Position numbers and translations under genes: made by a program. Below the pieces are notes generated by a model, which saw only the letters and a program-made list of their open reading frames with translations, had not been told where the DNA came from and made no database searches. This document shows positions 18,614 through 28,398 of a stretch of 34,269 bases of DNA, piece after piece. The stretch is from Spirochaetia bacterium (GTDB lineage Bacteria; Spirochaetota; Spirochaetia; JABMQR01). Location of the stretch: positions 1 to 34,269 of the forward strand of contig JAIPFR010000007.1 in assembly GCA_021736525.1 (NCBI GenBank), read 5' to 3'. Numbering within the stretch: the stretch's first letter is position 1; the number at the start of each line of letters is the position of its first letter.

Positions 18614-19931
18614 AGCCGCCGAAATTCAGATGTTCCAGATCCACAGTAAAACCTTTCAGCTTTCGCATGAAAAAACCCACGGAAGCAGGTTCCAAATCCT
18701 GAGGCACTTTTTGCCCGGTTGAAAGAAAAGCTATCGGAAGCCGGCTGTCAGATGCAGCCGATAGAATATTACCCATTAGTTCCGTCTCATCCAATTTGGT
18801 TATAATCAACGATGACACTCTGAAAGGAATAAAACGGTCTACGGTTTTCAGCATGTCGGCAGTTTTCATGGAAGCCGAAAGCGTCAGGAAAAAGCGGGGC
18901 TTCACCTTCGTTCCGCCGCCCCTATAGCCGGTCCTGCTGCCGCATACTGACAAAATTCTATGCATCTCATCAAAAATATCCTGGTCACGGGGACTTTTAC
19001 CGATGGTATCGATCAGGATCAGGTCATCGTGACTGTTATCCCGCAAATACCTGTCCAACTCAAGCGGGGAATTTATCTGGGTTACGGGAACTGAAAGAAT
19101 TTCACCAAATGTTTCAATCTGGTTAACAGCACCTATCCGGTAGTTATCAATTGATACAATAGAAATAGAATTCTTTTCCCGACGGCTCCCTGCCTGTACC
19201 GGGGCAGGTTTTTTACGGACAGGTTTATAAAGGTAATGAGCAGCGATTTTTGCTATCGTGGTCGTCTTCCCTACTCCCGTCGGGCCCATGAGCACAACTA
19301 TTCGAGAAAGCTCGTCCTGAGCATCCATATCTATCTGGAAGGATTCTGCAATAAAGCCGAGAGCACGTGATTCCAACAGCAGACGATCACGCAGCTGGGT
19401 GCTTGTCAGACCCTTGAAAACAGAAGAGGTCAGGCGATCTATATAGCTTCGGGAAAAATCATTTTCAAGCAGTATATCCTTCAGGGCTGAAGCAGCATCC
19501 TCCTGCTGCTTGTTAATTTTTCGCTCACGGGCAAGTTCTCTCCTGACCTTTTTCAGTTCCTCAAGGGCCCTGCCAGCTGCTGCATCCTGGTGGACAGAAG
19601 CAATTCCAGAGGAGGGTGCTGCCGCCGTGAATGAGGCGGTCTCTACTGCCTCTTCACTGATACTCCTTAAGCCGGCATCTTCCACAGGCGCTTGAGCTGC
19701 ATGTTGTTTTTCATTCTCTCCGGGAACTGGCATTGTTGAGGTAGAGATTAAGGCTGAGGAAGAAAGATAGCCAACCACTTCAACAAAATCCGGGGAAGCG
19801 CGCCTGAACAGCCCCTTACTTTTCCCTTTTACTGTTTTCCGGCTATGAATCCGTGCTTGAGAACCATAAAGCTCTCTGATTTTTTTTACAGCCGCTTCAT
19901 AGCTTCCCGCTGTTACGGTAAAGTATTCCAT
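18570..19931 (-). CDS. flhF: FlhF-type SRP GTPase (flagellar biosynthesis)
   Basis: FlhF-like N-terminus (MEYFTVTAGSYEAAVKKIRELYGSQARIHSRKTV), G1 LMGPTGVGKTTTIAKIA, VSIDNYRIGAVNQIETFGEIL, LILIDTIGKSPRD, ITKLDETELMGNILSA. Confidence 0.85.
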   Translation of the reverse strand: MEYFTVTAGSYEAAVKKIRELYGSQARIHSRKTVKGKSKGLFRRASPDFVEVVGYLSSSALISTSTMPVPGENEKQHAAQAPVEDAGLRSISEEAVETASFTAAAPSSGIASVHQDAAAGRALEELKKVRRELARERKINKQQEDAASALKDILLENDFSRSYIDRLTSSVFKGLTSTQLRDRLLLESRALGFIAESFQIDMDAQDELSRIVVLMGPTGVGKTTTIAKIAAHYLYKPVRKKPAPVQAGSRREKNSISIVSIDNYRIGAVNQIETFGEILSVPVTQINSPLELDRYLRDNSHDDLILIDTIGKSPRDQDIFDEMHRILSVCGSRTGYRGGGTKVKPRFFLTLSASMKTADMLKTVDRFIPFRVSSLIITKLDETELMGNILSAASDSRLPIAFLSTGQKVPQDLEPASVGFFMRKLKGFTVDLEHLNFGGFKEPQALHQAARLE

Positions 19932-19942
19932 GGTTCTTCCTG

Positions 19943-21397
19943 TTAAAGAATATACCGGCTCAAATCTTGATTCATTACAATACCGGCCAGCCTCTCATCA
20001 ACATATTCACTTGTTACTGTTACTGTCTGACCGGCTAAATCCGATGCTGTAAAGGAGACTTCATCAAGCAGGAGTTCCATGATCGTCTGAAGTCTCCGGG
20101 CTCCGATATTTTCAGTCCGGGAATTTACCTCAGCAGCTATCGAACCCAGACGCTGAATTGCCCCTTCTGTGAAAATCAGCTCGACATCCTCGGTTCTCAT
20201 CAGTTCAACATACTGCCGGGTTATAGCATTCTCAGGCTCCGTTAAAATCCGGCAGAAATCAGCACTTGTCAGGTCTTCAAGCTCAACTCTGATTGGAAAT
20301 CTCCCCTGAAGTTCAGGAATCAGGTCGGACGGCTTGCTTATATGAAAGGCTCCCGCTGCAATGAATAATATATGTGACGTGTCTATTATACCATACTTTG
20401 TACTGACTTTCGATCCTTCTACAATCGGAAGGATATCACGCTGTACACCCTCCCGGGAGATATCTGGACCACTTCCCCCACCGCGGCTGCCGGAGGTCAC
20501 TTTATCAATCTCATCAATAAATATAATGCCCATCTGCTCAACTCTCTCCCGGGCTATGTCAGATGCATTATCGGTATCAATCAGCTTTTCCATTTCTTCA
20601 TCAAGGATGATTTGTCTGGCCTGTTTTACTGTCACATGCTTTTTCTTTTTTTTCGCGCCAAAGATGCTGCCCAGACTGTTAAGGGCATTCTGCATATCTT
20701 CCATATTTCCGCCGGCAAAAAGCTCTATGCCCTTTGGTCCTCGTTGAGAAATATTTACATCAATCTCTCGGCTGTCAAGTTTGCCGTCTCTAAGCATTTT
20801 ACGAAATTTATCCCGTGTAGTAGTCTCGCCTCCCGAAGCAGCATCTCCAACTGCCGACTCTCTGGCTGCCTGTCCGCGGTCATCTACCACAAAGACATTA
20901 CGGCTGTTCTCTTTACCGGCTTGTTCTTTGTTTTCCTGCTTCCCTACTCCAACCCCGACACCGACACCTGGCAGAAGAAGATCAAGGATATGCTCCTCAG
21001 TATTCCTCTCTGCTGTTTCACGGACATTTTCTGCCAATTCACTTTTTACCATCGAAACAGCTACACTCATAAGGTCACGGACCATAGATTCTACATCGCG
21101 ACCGACATATCCTACTTCGGTGAATTTAGTAGCTTCAACTTTAATGAACGGAGCACCGCTCAATTTTGAGAGTCTTCTGGCAATTTCAGTTTTACCGACC
21201 CCTGTAGGGCCGATCATTATGATATTTTTCGGCGATACTTCGTCTCTGATATCGTCAGGAAGTTTTTTACGGCGAATCCGGCTTCTCAATGCAATGGCAA
21301 CAGCCCGTTTTGCCTTGTCCTGGCTGATAATATATTTATCAAGTTCCTCAACTATTTCTGCCGGGGTCATGGTGTCAAGATCTTTTCTATTGGTCAT
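19943..21397 (-). CDS. hslU: HslU ATPase subunit of HslUV protease
   Basis: MTPAEIVEELDKYIISQDKAKRAVAIALRSRIRR; IGPTGVGKTEIARRLSKLSGAPFIKVEATKFTEVGYVGRDVESMVRDL; FIDEIDKV; adjacent to hslV. Confidence 0.96.
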   Translation of the reverse strand: MTNRKDLDTMTPAEIVEELDKYIISQDKAKRAVAIALRSRIRRKKLPDDIRDEVSPKNIIMIGPTGVGKTEIARRLSKLSGAPFIKVEATKFTEVGYVGRDVESMVRDLMSVAVSMVKSELAENVRETAERNTEEHILDLLLPGVGVGVGVGKQENKEQAGKENSRNVFVVDDRGQAARESAVGDAASGGETTTRDKFRKMLRDGKLDSREIDVNISQRGPKGIELFAGGNMEDMQNALNSLGSIFGAKKKKKHVTVKQARQIILDEEMEKLIDTDNASDIARERVEQMGIIFIDEIDKVTSGSRGGGSGPDISREGVQRDILPIVEGSKVSTKYGIIDTSHILFIAAGAFHISKPSDLIPELQGRFPIRVELEDLTSADFCRILTEPENAITRQYVELMRTEDVELIFTEGAIQRLGSIAAEVNSRTENIGARRLQTIMELLLDEVSFTASDLAGQTVTVTSEYVDERLAGIVMNQDLSRYIL

Positions 21398-21927
21398 CAG
21401 ACTTCCTCCACAATAATCTTATCGTTGGTGTAAATACAAATCTCAGAGGCAATCTGCAATGACCGCTGTGCTATCTGGCCTGCAGTAAGATCAGAACCGT
21501 CAAGATATGCCTTGGCAGCTGCATAGGCGTAATTCCCCCCAGAGCCTATGGCAATTGCACCGTACTCAGGCTCAATGACATCCCCTGTTCCTGAAATAAG
21601 GTATATTTTATCCAAATCGGCCACAAGCATCATTGCTTCCAACCGGCGAAGCGTCCTGTCAGTCCTCCACTCTTTTGCCATCTCCACTGCCGACCGGGTC
21701 AGGTCGCCGTTAAACTGATTCAACTTTTTCTCAAACAGATCAAACAAGGTAAATGCATCAGCCGTAGCCCCGGCAAAACCGGTTATGATTCTGTCATGAT
21801 ACATCCGCCGCACCTTGCGGGCATTGCCTTTCATAACAGCCTCTCCAAGAGTTACCTGTCCATCTCCTGCTATTGCTGTTTTACCGTCTTTTTTTACTGC
21901 GAGAATTGTAGTTCCCCTGAAACTCAT
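21397..21927 (-). CDS. hslV: HslV protease subunit
   Basis: [49 protein letters not shown] before ATG at 21927; overlaps hslU. Confidence 0.95.
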   Translation of the reverse strand: MSFRGTTILAVKKDGKTAIAGDGQVTLGEAVMKGNARKVRRMYHDRIITGFAGATADAFTLFDLFEKKLNQFNGDLTRSAVEMAKEWRTDRTLRRLEAMMLVADLDKIYLISGTGDVIEPEYGAIAIGSGGNYAYAAAKAYLDGSDLTAGQIAQRSLQIASEICIYTNDKIIVEEV

Positions 21928-21982
21928 ATACGTTTGCTCCTTGTGTATTCGGGTGCATCCCCTGTCTTTGAACATCTGTTTT

Positions 21983-22888
21983 TCACCCGTGCGGATGACT
22001 TTTCCTGTAGACTTCCTTTAATCTCTTTGAACTGACATGGGAATAGATCTGTGTTGTTGATATATGCTCATGACCTAACAGTTCCTGTACCACCCGTATG
22101 CCGGCATCGTTTTCCATAATATGGGTTGCAAAGGTATGTCTGAACGTATGCGGAGTAATATGTTTAGGTATGCCAAGCTCAGCTGTATATTTATTGAATA
22201 TGTAATGCACTCCCTGAGAAGACATTCTCCTTCCCCGATTGTTGATCAATAGTGCTTGGCGATCTTCCTGGCTGACTGGTCTTGTCTCCTGTCTTCTCCC
22301 TCGAAGAGGAAGATACACATCCAGTATTTCATGGGCTGAAGGGGTAATAAATACAAATCTGTCTTTTCCTCCCTTTCCATGAACTAGAACCGAATTTTCT
22401 GACAAGTTGAGATCTTTCAGGTTCATACCCGTTAATTCCGATAATCTGCAGCCTGTTGAATAGAGCATTTCGAAAATCAGCCTGTCGCGTATGCCGGAAA
22501 AATCATTACCGGCAGCAGCAATCATGCGCTGAACTTCTTCCCGTGTCAGAACCGCCGGCAGTCGTCGTCCTCCGCTTAAATTGTTTATTCTGGAGAAAGG
22601 ATCTGCCGCACAATAGTCGAATTTCACGCAATATGAGAAAAACCCTTTTACTCCCGAAAGAATTCTATTTACACTGTTCGGTCGGTAACCCGCCTTCATA
22701 AGTTTTGCTATAAATCTGCGGGCCTGCTCATTGGACATCTTTTCAGTGTCAATCTCGTTTTCAACACAAAATTGATGAAGCTTAGCCAAATCCTGAGCAT
22801 ATGCTTCCAGCGTTTTCTCAGAAACGCCCCTCACATCATCGAGATAGTTGAGATAAAGCTCCATCATTTCATTCATGATACAATTCAA
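21983..22888 (-). CDS. xerC: Tyrosine recombinase, XerC/XerD family
   Basis: [59 protein letters not shown]. XerC versus XerD not resolved by eye. Confidence 0.85.
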   Translation of the reverse strand: MNCIMNEMMELYLNYLDDVRGVSEKTLEAYAQDLAKLHQFCVENEIDTEKMSNEQARRFIAKLMKAGYRPNSVNRILSGVKGFFSYCVKFDYCAADPFSRINNLSGGRRLPAVLTREEVQRMIAAAGNDFSGIRDRLIFEMLYSTGCRLSELTGMNLKDLNLSENSVLVHGKGGKDRFVFITPSAHEILDVYLPLRGRRQETRPVSQEDRQALLINNRGRRMSSQGVHYIFNKYTAELGIPKHITPHTFRHTFATHIMENDAGIRVVQELLGHEHISTTQIYSHVSSKRLKEVYRKSHPHG

Positions 22889-23898
22889 CCTGTGCAGTGT
22901 ACTTTGTACCAGGTATTTTGAAAACGGCAGTAATTCCCGTCACACTTTCCCGATGCCAATAATTTGACTCTGCGCAGTTCCGGCCCCCAAGTAACTATTT
23001 GATTCAGTTCAGGTACACGACCCGGGTCCCAACCCCAATCACTGCACACCTCATGCATTGAAGATAGTACGGGAGCCCCTTCTTCGGCAAGTCTTTTCGT
23101 ACCGCCCGATAGCGGAGATTTCAGTCCTACACGATGGATGTAAACATCCCGCCCCTGCTCGAGAGCATAGTCTGCAGTAATAAGCGATCCTGATCGTTCT
23201 GGAGCTTCAATAATGCATACAGCTCTGCTCAAGCCGCTGATGATTCGGTTGCGAGAGGGAAAATGCCACCGCAGCGGGGGTTCCAAAGGTGGAAACTCGC
23301 TGATAATACCGCCGCCGTTGGCTAAAATACGTCGTGCCAGACCGCTCGAAGCCGCAGGATAAATCCGTCCTATACCGCTTCCAAGAACGCTCCAGGTCCC
23401 CCCGAAGGCTTCGGCTGCGGCAGCTCCGGTCTGGGCAGCAAAGTCTATTCCAGCCGCAAGACCGGAAATTACCGGTATACCCAGTCGGGCTGCTTCAAAG
23501 CCCAGTCTGAAGGCCGCCTGTTCGGACTTGTGCAATGCCTTTCGAGTTCCAACGATGCCAAAGGCAGGAACCGATACCGATGGAAGGGTGCCGAAATAAT
23601 AGAGAACATAGGGTGGATCGAAAATCTCTCTCAACATTGCCGGATAGACCAGGTTGTCGAGACATACCGCTGAAGCGTGGTGACCTTCAATCCATCGAAA
23701 TATATCCTCAGCTTCCTTGAGAATTTGAGGAGGATCATAATGCTTTATCCTGATCGGCCGGCGTAGGAGTATCTGCAGTTCATATTGACTGATCTTATTG
23801 AGTGCGTAGGCATCGGGCAGTTCTGAGGCAAGCGCAGAACGTTCGGAACTTTTAAGATTGGGAATTCTGCTGACAGTTAATTGAATTAATGAAATCAT
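22885..23898 (-). CDS. dprA: DNA-processing protein DprA/Smf
   Basis: Rossmann-like DprA core: FGIVGTRKALHKSEQ, VISGLAAGIDFAAQTGA, VLGSGIGRIYPA, SEFPPLEPPLRWHFPSRNRIISGLSRAVCIIEAPERSGSLITADYALEQGRDVY. Confidence 0.93.
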   Translation of the reverse strand: MISLIQLTVSRIPNLKSSERSALASELPDAYALNKISQYELQILLRRPIRIKHYDPPQILKEAEDIFRWIEGHHASAVCLDNLVYPAMLREIFDPPYVLYYFGTLPSVSVPAFGIVGTRKALHKSEQAAFRLGFEAARLGIPVISGLAAGIDFAAQTGAAAAEAFGGTWSVLGSGIGRIYPAASSGLARRILANGGGIISEFPPLEPPLRWHFPSRNRIISGLSRAVCIIEAPERSGSLITADYALEQGRDVYIHRVGLKSPLSGGTKRLAEEGAPVLSSMHEVCSDWGWDPGRVPELNQIVTWGPELRRVKLLASGKCDGNYCRFQNTWYKVHCTG

Positions 23899-23900
23899 GA

Positions 23901-23954
23901 TTTTCTCCTTGCAAAAAAAGTCTTATATATAAAGACTCAGAAGAAAGGAGAAAA
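23901..23954 (-). promoter_or_regulatory. Nested hairpin sequestering the dprA Shine-Dalgarno sequence
   Basis: Minus strand: TTTTCTCCTT (23954-23945) is the exact reverse complement of AAGGAGAAAA (23910-23901), which contains the dprA SD; nested AGTCTT/AAGACT hairpin (23937-23932 / 23924-23919). Confidence 0.65.
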
Positions 23955-23985
23955 AATTCAGTTTTTCAATATTTTCTTAAAATAT

Positions 23986-24909
23986 TCAGTTTGATTTTGT
24001 TTTCTCACCATTAGCACCCGGATGAAATTCATTAAACTGGCTTTGCAGATGACTTCGATCTATATGGGTGTATATTTGCGTGGTACTTATGGAAGAGTGT
24101 CCCAGCAGTTCCTGGACAATCCTCAAATCAGCTCCTCCGGAAAGAAGGTGTGTGGCATACGAATGTCGCAGAGTATGTACTTTTGCCGATAATCCTGCAT
24201 CTGCGGCATATTTCTTGAACCTGACCCAAAGACTCTTCCTGTTAAGCGGTTTTCCCAGTGCAGACAGAAATACTGCATCATTTACAGTTTTTGCATTGGC
24301 AAGATGGGGTCTGGATTCCTTGAGATATACCTTCAATTCTGCTGCCGCTCGCCTGCCCAAAGGCAGAAGCCTCTCCTTATCCCGCTTGCCAACAACCCGG
24401 ATCAGTTCTTCCTCCATAATAACATCACCCATATGCAGGCCTACCGCCTCGGAAGCGCGGAGTCCGGCAGAATAGATTAGTTCAATTAATGCCTTATCAC
24501 GGATTCCAAGAACAGTTGAGGTTGGAATCACATCCAGGATACGTTCAACTTCGACCAGCTCCAGAACATCAGGAATAATTCTGCCTGACTTCGGGGACTC
24601 AAGCTTATCCGATGGATTGTCGTTTCTAACCCTCTCTTCGATGAGAAACAAACAATACGAATGGATAATTGAGAGAAGTTTGGCAGTTGTCCGCCGGGCT
24701 GTCTTCCCACGGGTGCGTTCTGAAACATACTGTATCAGGGTAACCGAATCAAAGGAGTCCGAAGAAACATTCCTTTTATCAAGATAATTGAGGAACCTGC
24801 GAGTCTCTTGAGTATACATACGTATTGTTGAAGAGGAAAGGCGTCGCTCAAGTGTCAGGTAATCTTCATAGGCTTCAAGCAGACTGCTGCTCACCGTAAC
24901 CGACAGCAT
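23986..24909 (-). CDS. xerD: Tyrosine recombinase, XerC/XerD family
   Basis: LIYSAGLRASEAVGLHMGDV, VHTLRHSYATHLLSGGADLRIVQELLGHSSISTTQIYTHI. XerC versus XerD not resolved by eye. Confidence 0.85.
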   Translation of the reverse strand: MLSVTVSSSLLEAYEDYLTLERRLSSSTIRMYTQETRRFLNYLDKRNVSSDSFDSVTLIQYVSERTRGKTARRTTAKLLSIIHSYCLFLIEERVRNDNPSDKLESPKSGRIIPDVLELVEVERILDVIPTSTVLGIRDKALIELIYSAGLRASEAVGLHMGDVIMEEELIRVVGKRDKERLLPLGRRAAAELKVYLKESRPHLANAKTVNDAVFLSALGKPLNRKSLWVRFKKYAADAGLSAKVHTLRHSYATHLLSGGADLRIVQELLGHSSISTTQIYTHIDRSHLQSQFNEFHPGANGEKTKSN

Positions 24910-24912
24910 GCG

Positions 24913-26145
24913 CTAGGTATCCGATCCGCTGTCCTGTTTATAGCGTAATACCGCAGGGTACGAATAATCTTCCGGCAGATCTTCATTATTGCCCAATTTC
25001 CTTTGCAGATCCTCCCAGCGGTCTATGGATATTACTTCATCCCGCTGGTGCCCGGGTACTGCCGATTGTGGTGCAACCGCTTCTCGCTGACGCGGCGGCG
25101 GGGTTACACCCAACTCCTTTTTTCTGCTCTTTTCAGTCGCTGCCGTCTCTGCCAGGTCTTTCTGACGGTTGAAACCCGTCGCAACTACGGTTACTTTGAG
25201 ACGGTCACCAAGTTCGGGATTATAAGCCTGCCCGGCTATTATCAGGGCATCATCATCAGCATTCTGGGTGATGATTTCGACCACGTCCTGGTACTCCTTC
25301 AAAGTAAGATCGTCACCCCCAGCTAAATTCACCAGAATTCCCTTGGCCCCTTCGATCCGTGCATTTTCGAGCAACGGATTATTTATTGCCGAATTTGCGG
25401 CATCCACAGCACGGTTCTCCCCTTCACCAATTCCAATACCCATCAAAGCGTCACCGCGCCCCTTCATTACGGTTCGAACATCTGCAAAGTCTATATTTAT
25501 TTCACCAGGCTCTGTTATAAGCTCACTGATACCCTGCACCCCCTGCCGAAGCACATCATCTGCAATCTGAAAGGCCTGCTTAATCGGCGTATTGTTCTCC
25601 ACAATCTTGAGAAGATACTGATTGGGAATTATGATGAGCGTATCGACACTCTTTCTGAGTTTTTCAATGCCTTCAGAGGCTAGCAGCAATTTTTTCTTAC
25701 CCTCAAAAGTAAACGGAGTTGTAACAACTGCGACTGTCAGGGCATTTATCTCTTTTGCAATTTCCGCAATTATCGGAGCAGCACCGGTTCCAGTACCCCC
25801 TCCCATACCCGCAGTTATAAAAACCATATCGGTTCCTTCCAGCAATTCTTTTATCTCTTCGGCGGATTCCTTGGCAGCCTGCTCGCCTATCTCCGGAATA
25901 CCTCCCGCGCCGAGTCCATTGGTGAGCTTGGAACCTATCGGCATCCTGGTATGGGCATTTGATCGCTGCAATGCCTGCATATCGGTATTGAGAACTACAT
26001 AATGAACTTTTTTCAATCCTGCTGCTATCATACGATTTACAGCATTCCCCCCGCCGCCTCCGATACCGATCACCTTAATGTCAGTCGGGGTAGACCGATC
26101 ATTCTCCTCCGCATCTCCAATGCCTTCAAATATCTCAATATTCAT
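24913..26145 (-). CDS. ftsZ: Cell division protein FtsZ
   Basis: [29 protein letters not shown]-terminal [18 protein letters not shown]. Confidence 0.97.
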   Translation of the reverse strand: MNIEIFEGIGDAEENDRSTPTDIKVIGIGGGGGNAVNRMIAAGLKKVHYVVLNTDMQALQRSNAHTRMPIGSKLTNGLGAGGIPEIGEQAAKESAEEIKELLEGTDMVFITAGMGGGTGTGAAPIIAEIAKEINALTVAVVTTPFTFEGKKKLLLASEGIEKLRKSVDTLIIIPNQYLLKIVENNTPIKQAFQIADDVLRQGVQGISELITEPGEINIDFADVRTVMKGRGDALMGIGIGEGENRAVDAANSAINNPLLENARIEGAKGILVNLAGGDDLTLKEYQDVVEIITQNADDDALIIAGQAYNPELGDRLKVTVVATGFNRQKDLAETAATEKSRKKELGVTPPPRQREAVAPQSAVPGHQRDEVISIDRWEDLQRKLGNNEDLPEDYSYPAVLRYKQDSGSDT

Positions 26146-26157
26146 GATCCCTCCGAT

Positions 26158-26175
26158 AGGTTTTCATGGAAACCT
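26158..26175 (-). promoter_or_regulatory. Small hairpin immediately upstream of the ftsZ SD
   Basis: AGGTTT/AAACCT arms with 6-nt loop, 3' arm ends a few nt before CGGAGGGATCATG. Confidence 0.35.
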
Positions 26176-26261
26176 CATTATTCCCCTCAGGGTATTCCAA
26201 CTTTATGTTCTCCGCGGCGAGCCCGGGCAGCTTATTTGTGACCCGCTCCAGAAGACTTTTT

Positions 26262-27515
26262 TTAAAAAAGCACATCAAATATATCTTTCATCCGTTTTAT
26301 CAGCGGATTCTTTCTCTCCTGCGACGAGGCTCCCCGGCCGCGGGCTGTTTTCTGCGGACCAATATCACCCTTTCGCTTTGCTTCATGAAGAACCAGACCA
26401 ATTGCTGTAGCATACTGAGGATCAATATAACGGCTCTCCATTCCCTCTACGGGCTTGGGCAGACCAAGTCGTGCGGGAAGACCGAAAATTTCCGCAGCCA
26501 GCTCAACGGTCCCCGGCAGCATTGCCCCTCCGCCAGTAATTACTATCCCCCCCCCGTAGGAGCTGGATCCCGTTGTTCTATTCTTTGCCAGAATACCTTT
26601 CAATATGGAAAAAATTTCAGCCATCCGGGGTTCTACTATACGGCAAATCTCCCGCTTAGGCATTTTTATTGAAGGCCACCCGCCAATCTGAGGGATGATA
26701 ATATCTTCATGCTTGCCGATCAGTGGACCATAGCAGCATCCATGTTCACATTTCAGCTCTTCGGCCAGGCCTTTCGGCTTGTTCAGGATATAGGCCAAAT
26801 CCGCGGTGACCTGCTCTCCTCCCATATTTATGCCCCCGGCATAATAGGGCGAACCGCCGATAAACCCGATCATATTAGTCATTCCGCCGCCAATATTGAG
26901 AAGCAATGATCCCATCTCTTTTTCTTCCTGGGACAGAACTGCTTCCGAATCTGCCAGCTGATGCAAAATGAGGCGCTGTACTTGGAATCCGGCCCGTTCA
27001 ATGCACTTTCTGATATTCCGTGAAACCGAAAGGGCACCAGTTACAATCATTACCCGCGTCTCAAGTCTATGCCCGAGCATGTCAATGGGATCCTTGATTC
27101 CGCCTCTTCCGTCTACCCGAAAATCCTGTACAAGCGTGTGGAGAATTTCACGATCCAGCGGAAGATCAAAAGCACGTGCCACTTCCATTGAACGATAGAT
27201 ATCTTCTTTGCGGATTTCCTGATTCTGCCCGCTGATGCCGACAACTCCCTGGGAATTATAACCGGATATGTGCTGTCCACCTATACCGGCTACCAAATGC
27301 TGGAGCTCACGCCCTGTCCTCAGTTCTACTTCTTCTATGACTGAAGCTACAACCTTCAGGGCAGTCTCAATGTTTTCAACAGAACCAGCCCGGATTCCTT
27401 CTGAAGGTCTTTCGCTGACACTCTCGATACGAACTTCGCCCTCACGACCGACACTTCCTGCTACGGCACAAATTTTTGAGTTTCCAATGTCGAGACCTAC
27501 AATGTGATTTTCCAC
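26262..27515 (-). CDS. ftsA: Cell division protein FtsA
   Basis: VGLDIGNSKICAVAG, actin-like fold, ITGGGAMLPG, C-terminal amphipathic IKRMKDIFDVLF; upstream of ftsZ. Confidence 0.94.
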   Translation of the reverse strand: MENHIVGLDIGNSKICAVAGSVGREGEVRIESVSERPSEGIRAGSVENIETALKVVASVIEEVELRTGRELQHLVAGIGGQHISGYNSQGVVGISGQNQEIRKEDIYRSMEVARAFDLPLDREILHTLVQDFRVDGRGGIKDPIDMLGHRLETRVMIVTGALSVSRNIRKCIERAGFQVQRLILHQLADSEAVLSQEEKEMGSLLLNIGGGMTNMIGFIGGSPYYAGGINMGGEQVTADLAYILNKPKGLAEELKCEHGCCYGPLIGKHEDIIIPQIGGWPSIKMPKREICRIVEPRMAEIFSILKGILAKNRTTGSSSYGGGIVITGGGAMLPGTVELAAEIFGLPARLGLPKPVEGMESRYIDPQYATAIGLVLHEAKRKGDIGPQKTARGRGASSQERKNPLIKRMKDIFDVLF

Positions 27516-27561
27516 GCTGCCCTCATCTCCCCGTCAACAAATCAAATCACCGGACACAATT

Positions 27562-28398
27562 TCACAGCCTGCAGACCGCTGAATTACCATAAATTGACAC
27601 TACTCCGAATTCATGACCACCAACCCGGTTGTCAGCCATGCCGGCAACCGCTTGAAGATAAGCCAGCAGCGGGGCAAATTCCAAATCATGACTGAATTGA
27701 AATTCAATTTGCGCCTCAGCTATGGCAACGAATAACGAAGCTGATTCTTGATTACTATTATTATCGTATTTTACCCTTGTTATCAAGCTGAAGGTTTCTG
27801 AATCTGCTGCCTGTAATTGCCTAAGCAGTCCTGCAGTCTGCAGCAGCCCTTCAGATGCCTGCCATTCCTCGTCTGTAAAGGCATTCTGCTCTCTCAATGT
27901 TATGATCGGTACCCTGTTGATGAAATAGTGCATATAATCATCAGACGCAAAGAAGGGTCGTCCATTCCGATCGACTGGAATGCGCCGGCTGACCCCTGAA
28001 CTGTTTCCGCTCCAAGTCTCAACAATGAAATATGCCGGTCTGGGATACAGCGATACCGACAGCTTACCATTCCAGGATCGTACTACTTCCGCTGCCAGAA
28101 TCTCATCGAGGGCGCTGAAGGCAGTCTCCAATGCTCCCGGGCTGGCCTCGCTGAATGATATCCCTTTCAGGCGTTCCCCCATCTGGTATATTTCTTCTGG
28201 AAATGGTATTTGAGCCCCGCTGACGCTGATAACAACCTCTTTAATCTCCATATTCGGTTTAATTATAAATTGAAACATCAGATAAATTATTAAAGCAAGT
28301 ACCGCAGTACCAATAATAATGTTTACCAGGAGGCGAAATGGGCGCTTTTTTATTTCCTGCTGTTTTTGATTTTTTCTTAAAAAAAACAGACTACTCAT
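27562..28398 (-). CDS. ftsQ: Cell division protein FtsQ/DivIB-like
   Basis: Short cytoplasmic N-terminus, single TM (LLVNIIIGTAVLALIIYLMFQFII), extracytoplasmic domain; between ftsW and ftsA; AGGAGG SD before ATG 28398. Confidence 0.75.
   Translation of the reverse strand: MSSLFFLRKNQKQQEIKKRPFRLLVNIIIGTAVLALIIYLMFQFIIKPNMEIKEVVISVSGAQIPFPEEIYQMGERLKGISFSEASPGALETAFSALDEILAAEVVRSWNGKLSVSLYPRPAYFIVETWSGNSSGVSRRIPVDRNGRPFFASDDYMHYFINRVPIITLREQNAFTDEEWQASEGLLQTAGLLRQLQAADSETFSLITRVKYDNNSNQESASLFVAIAEAQIEFQFSHDLEFAPLLAYLQAVAGMADNRVGGHEFGVVSIYGNSAVCRL

Noticed and set aside
20940-20975. GVGVGVGVG low-complexity stretch in HslU
   Set aside because: Falls in the length-variable intermediate-domain insert of HslU; repeat is short and imperfect at the DNA level, so less notable than the nnr microsatellite.
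21950-21989. CGGGTG/CACCCG inverted repeat between xerC and hslV
   Set aside because: Only 6 bp with a loop near 28 nt and partly inside the xerC stop region; weak evidence for function.
24068-27507. Many open + strand frames antisense to xerD, ftsZ and ftsA (e.g. 25268-25570, 25622-26002, 27268-27507)
   Set aside because: They mirror strongly coding minus-strand genes, lack recognisable domains and have low-complexity composition typical of antisense shadow ORFs.
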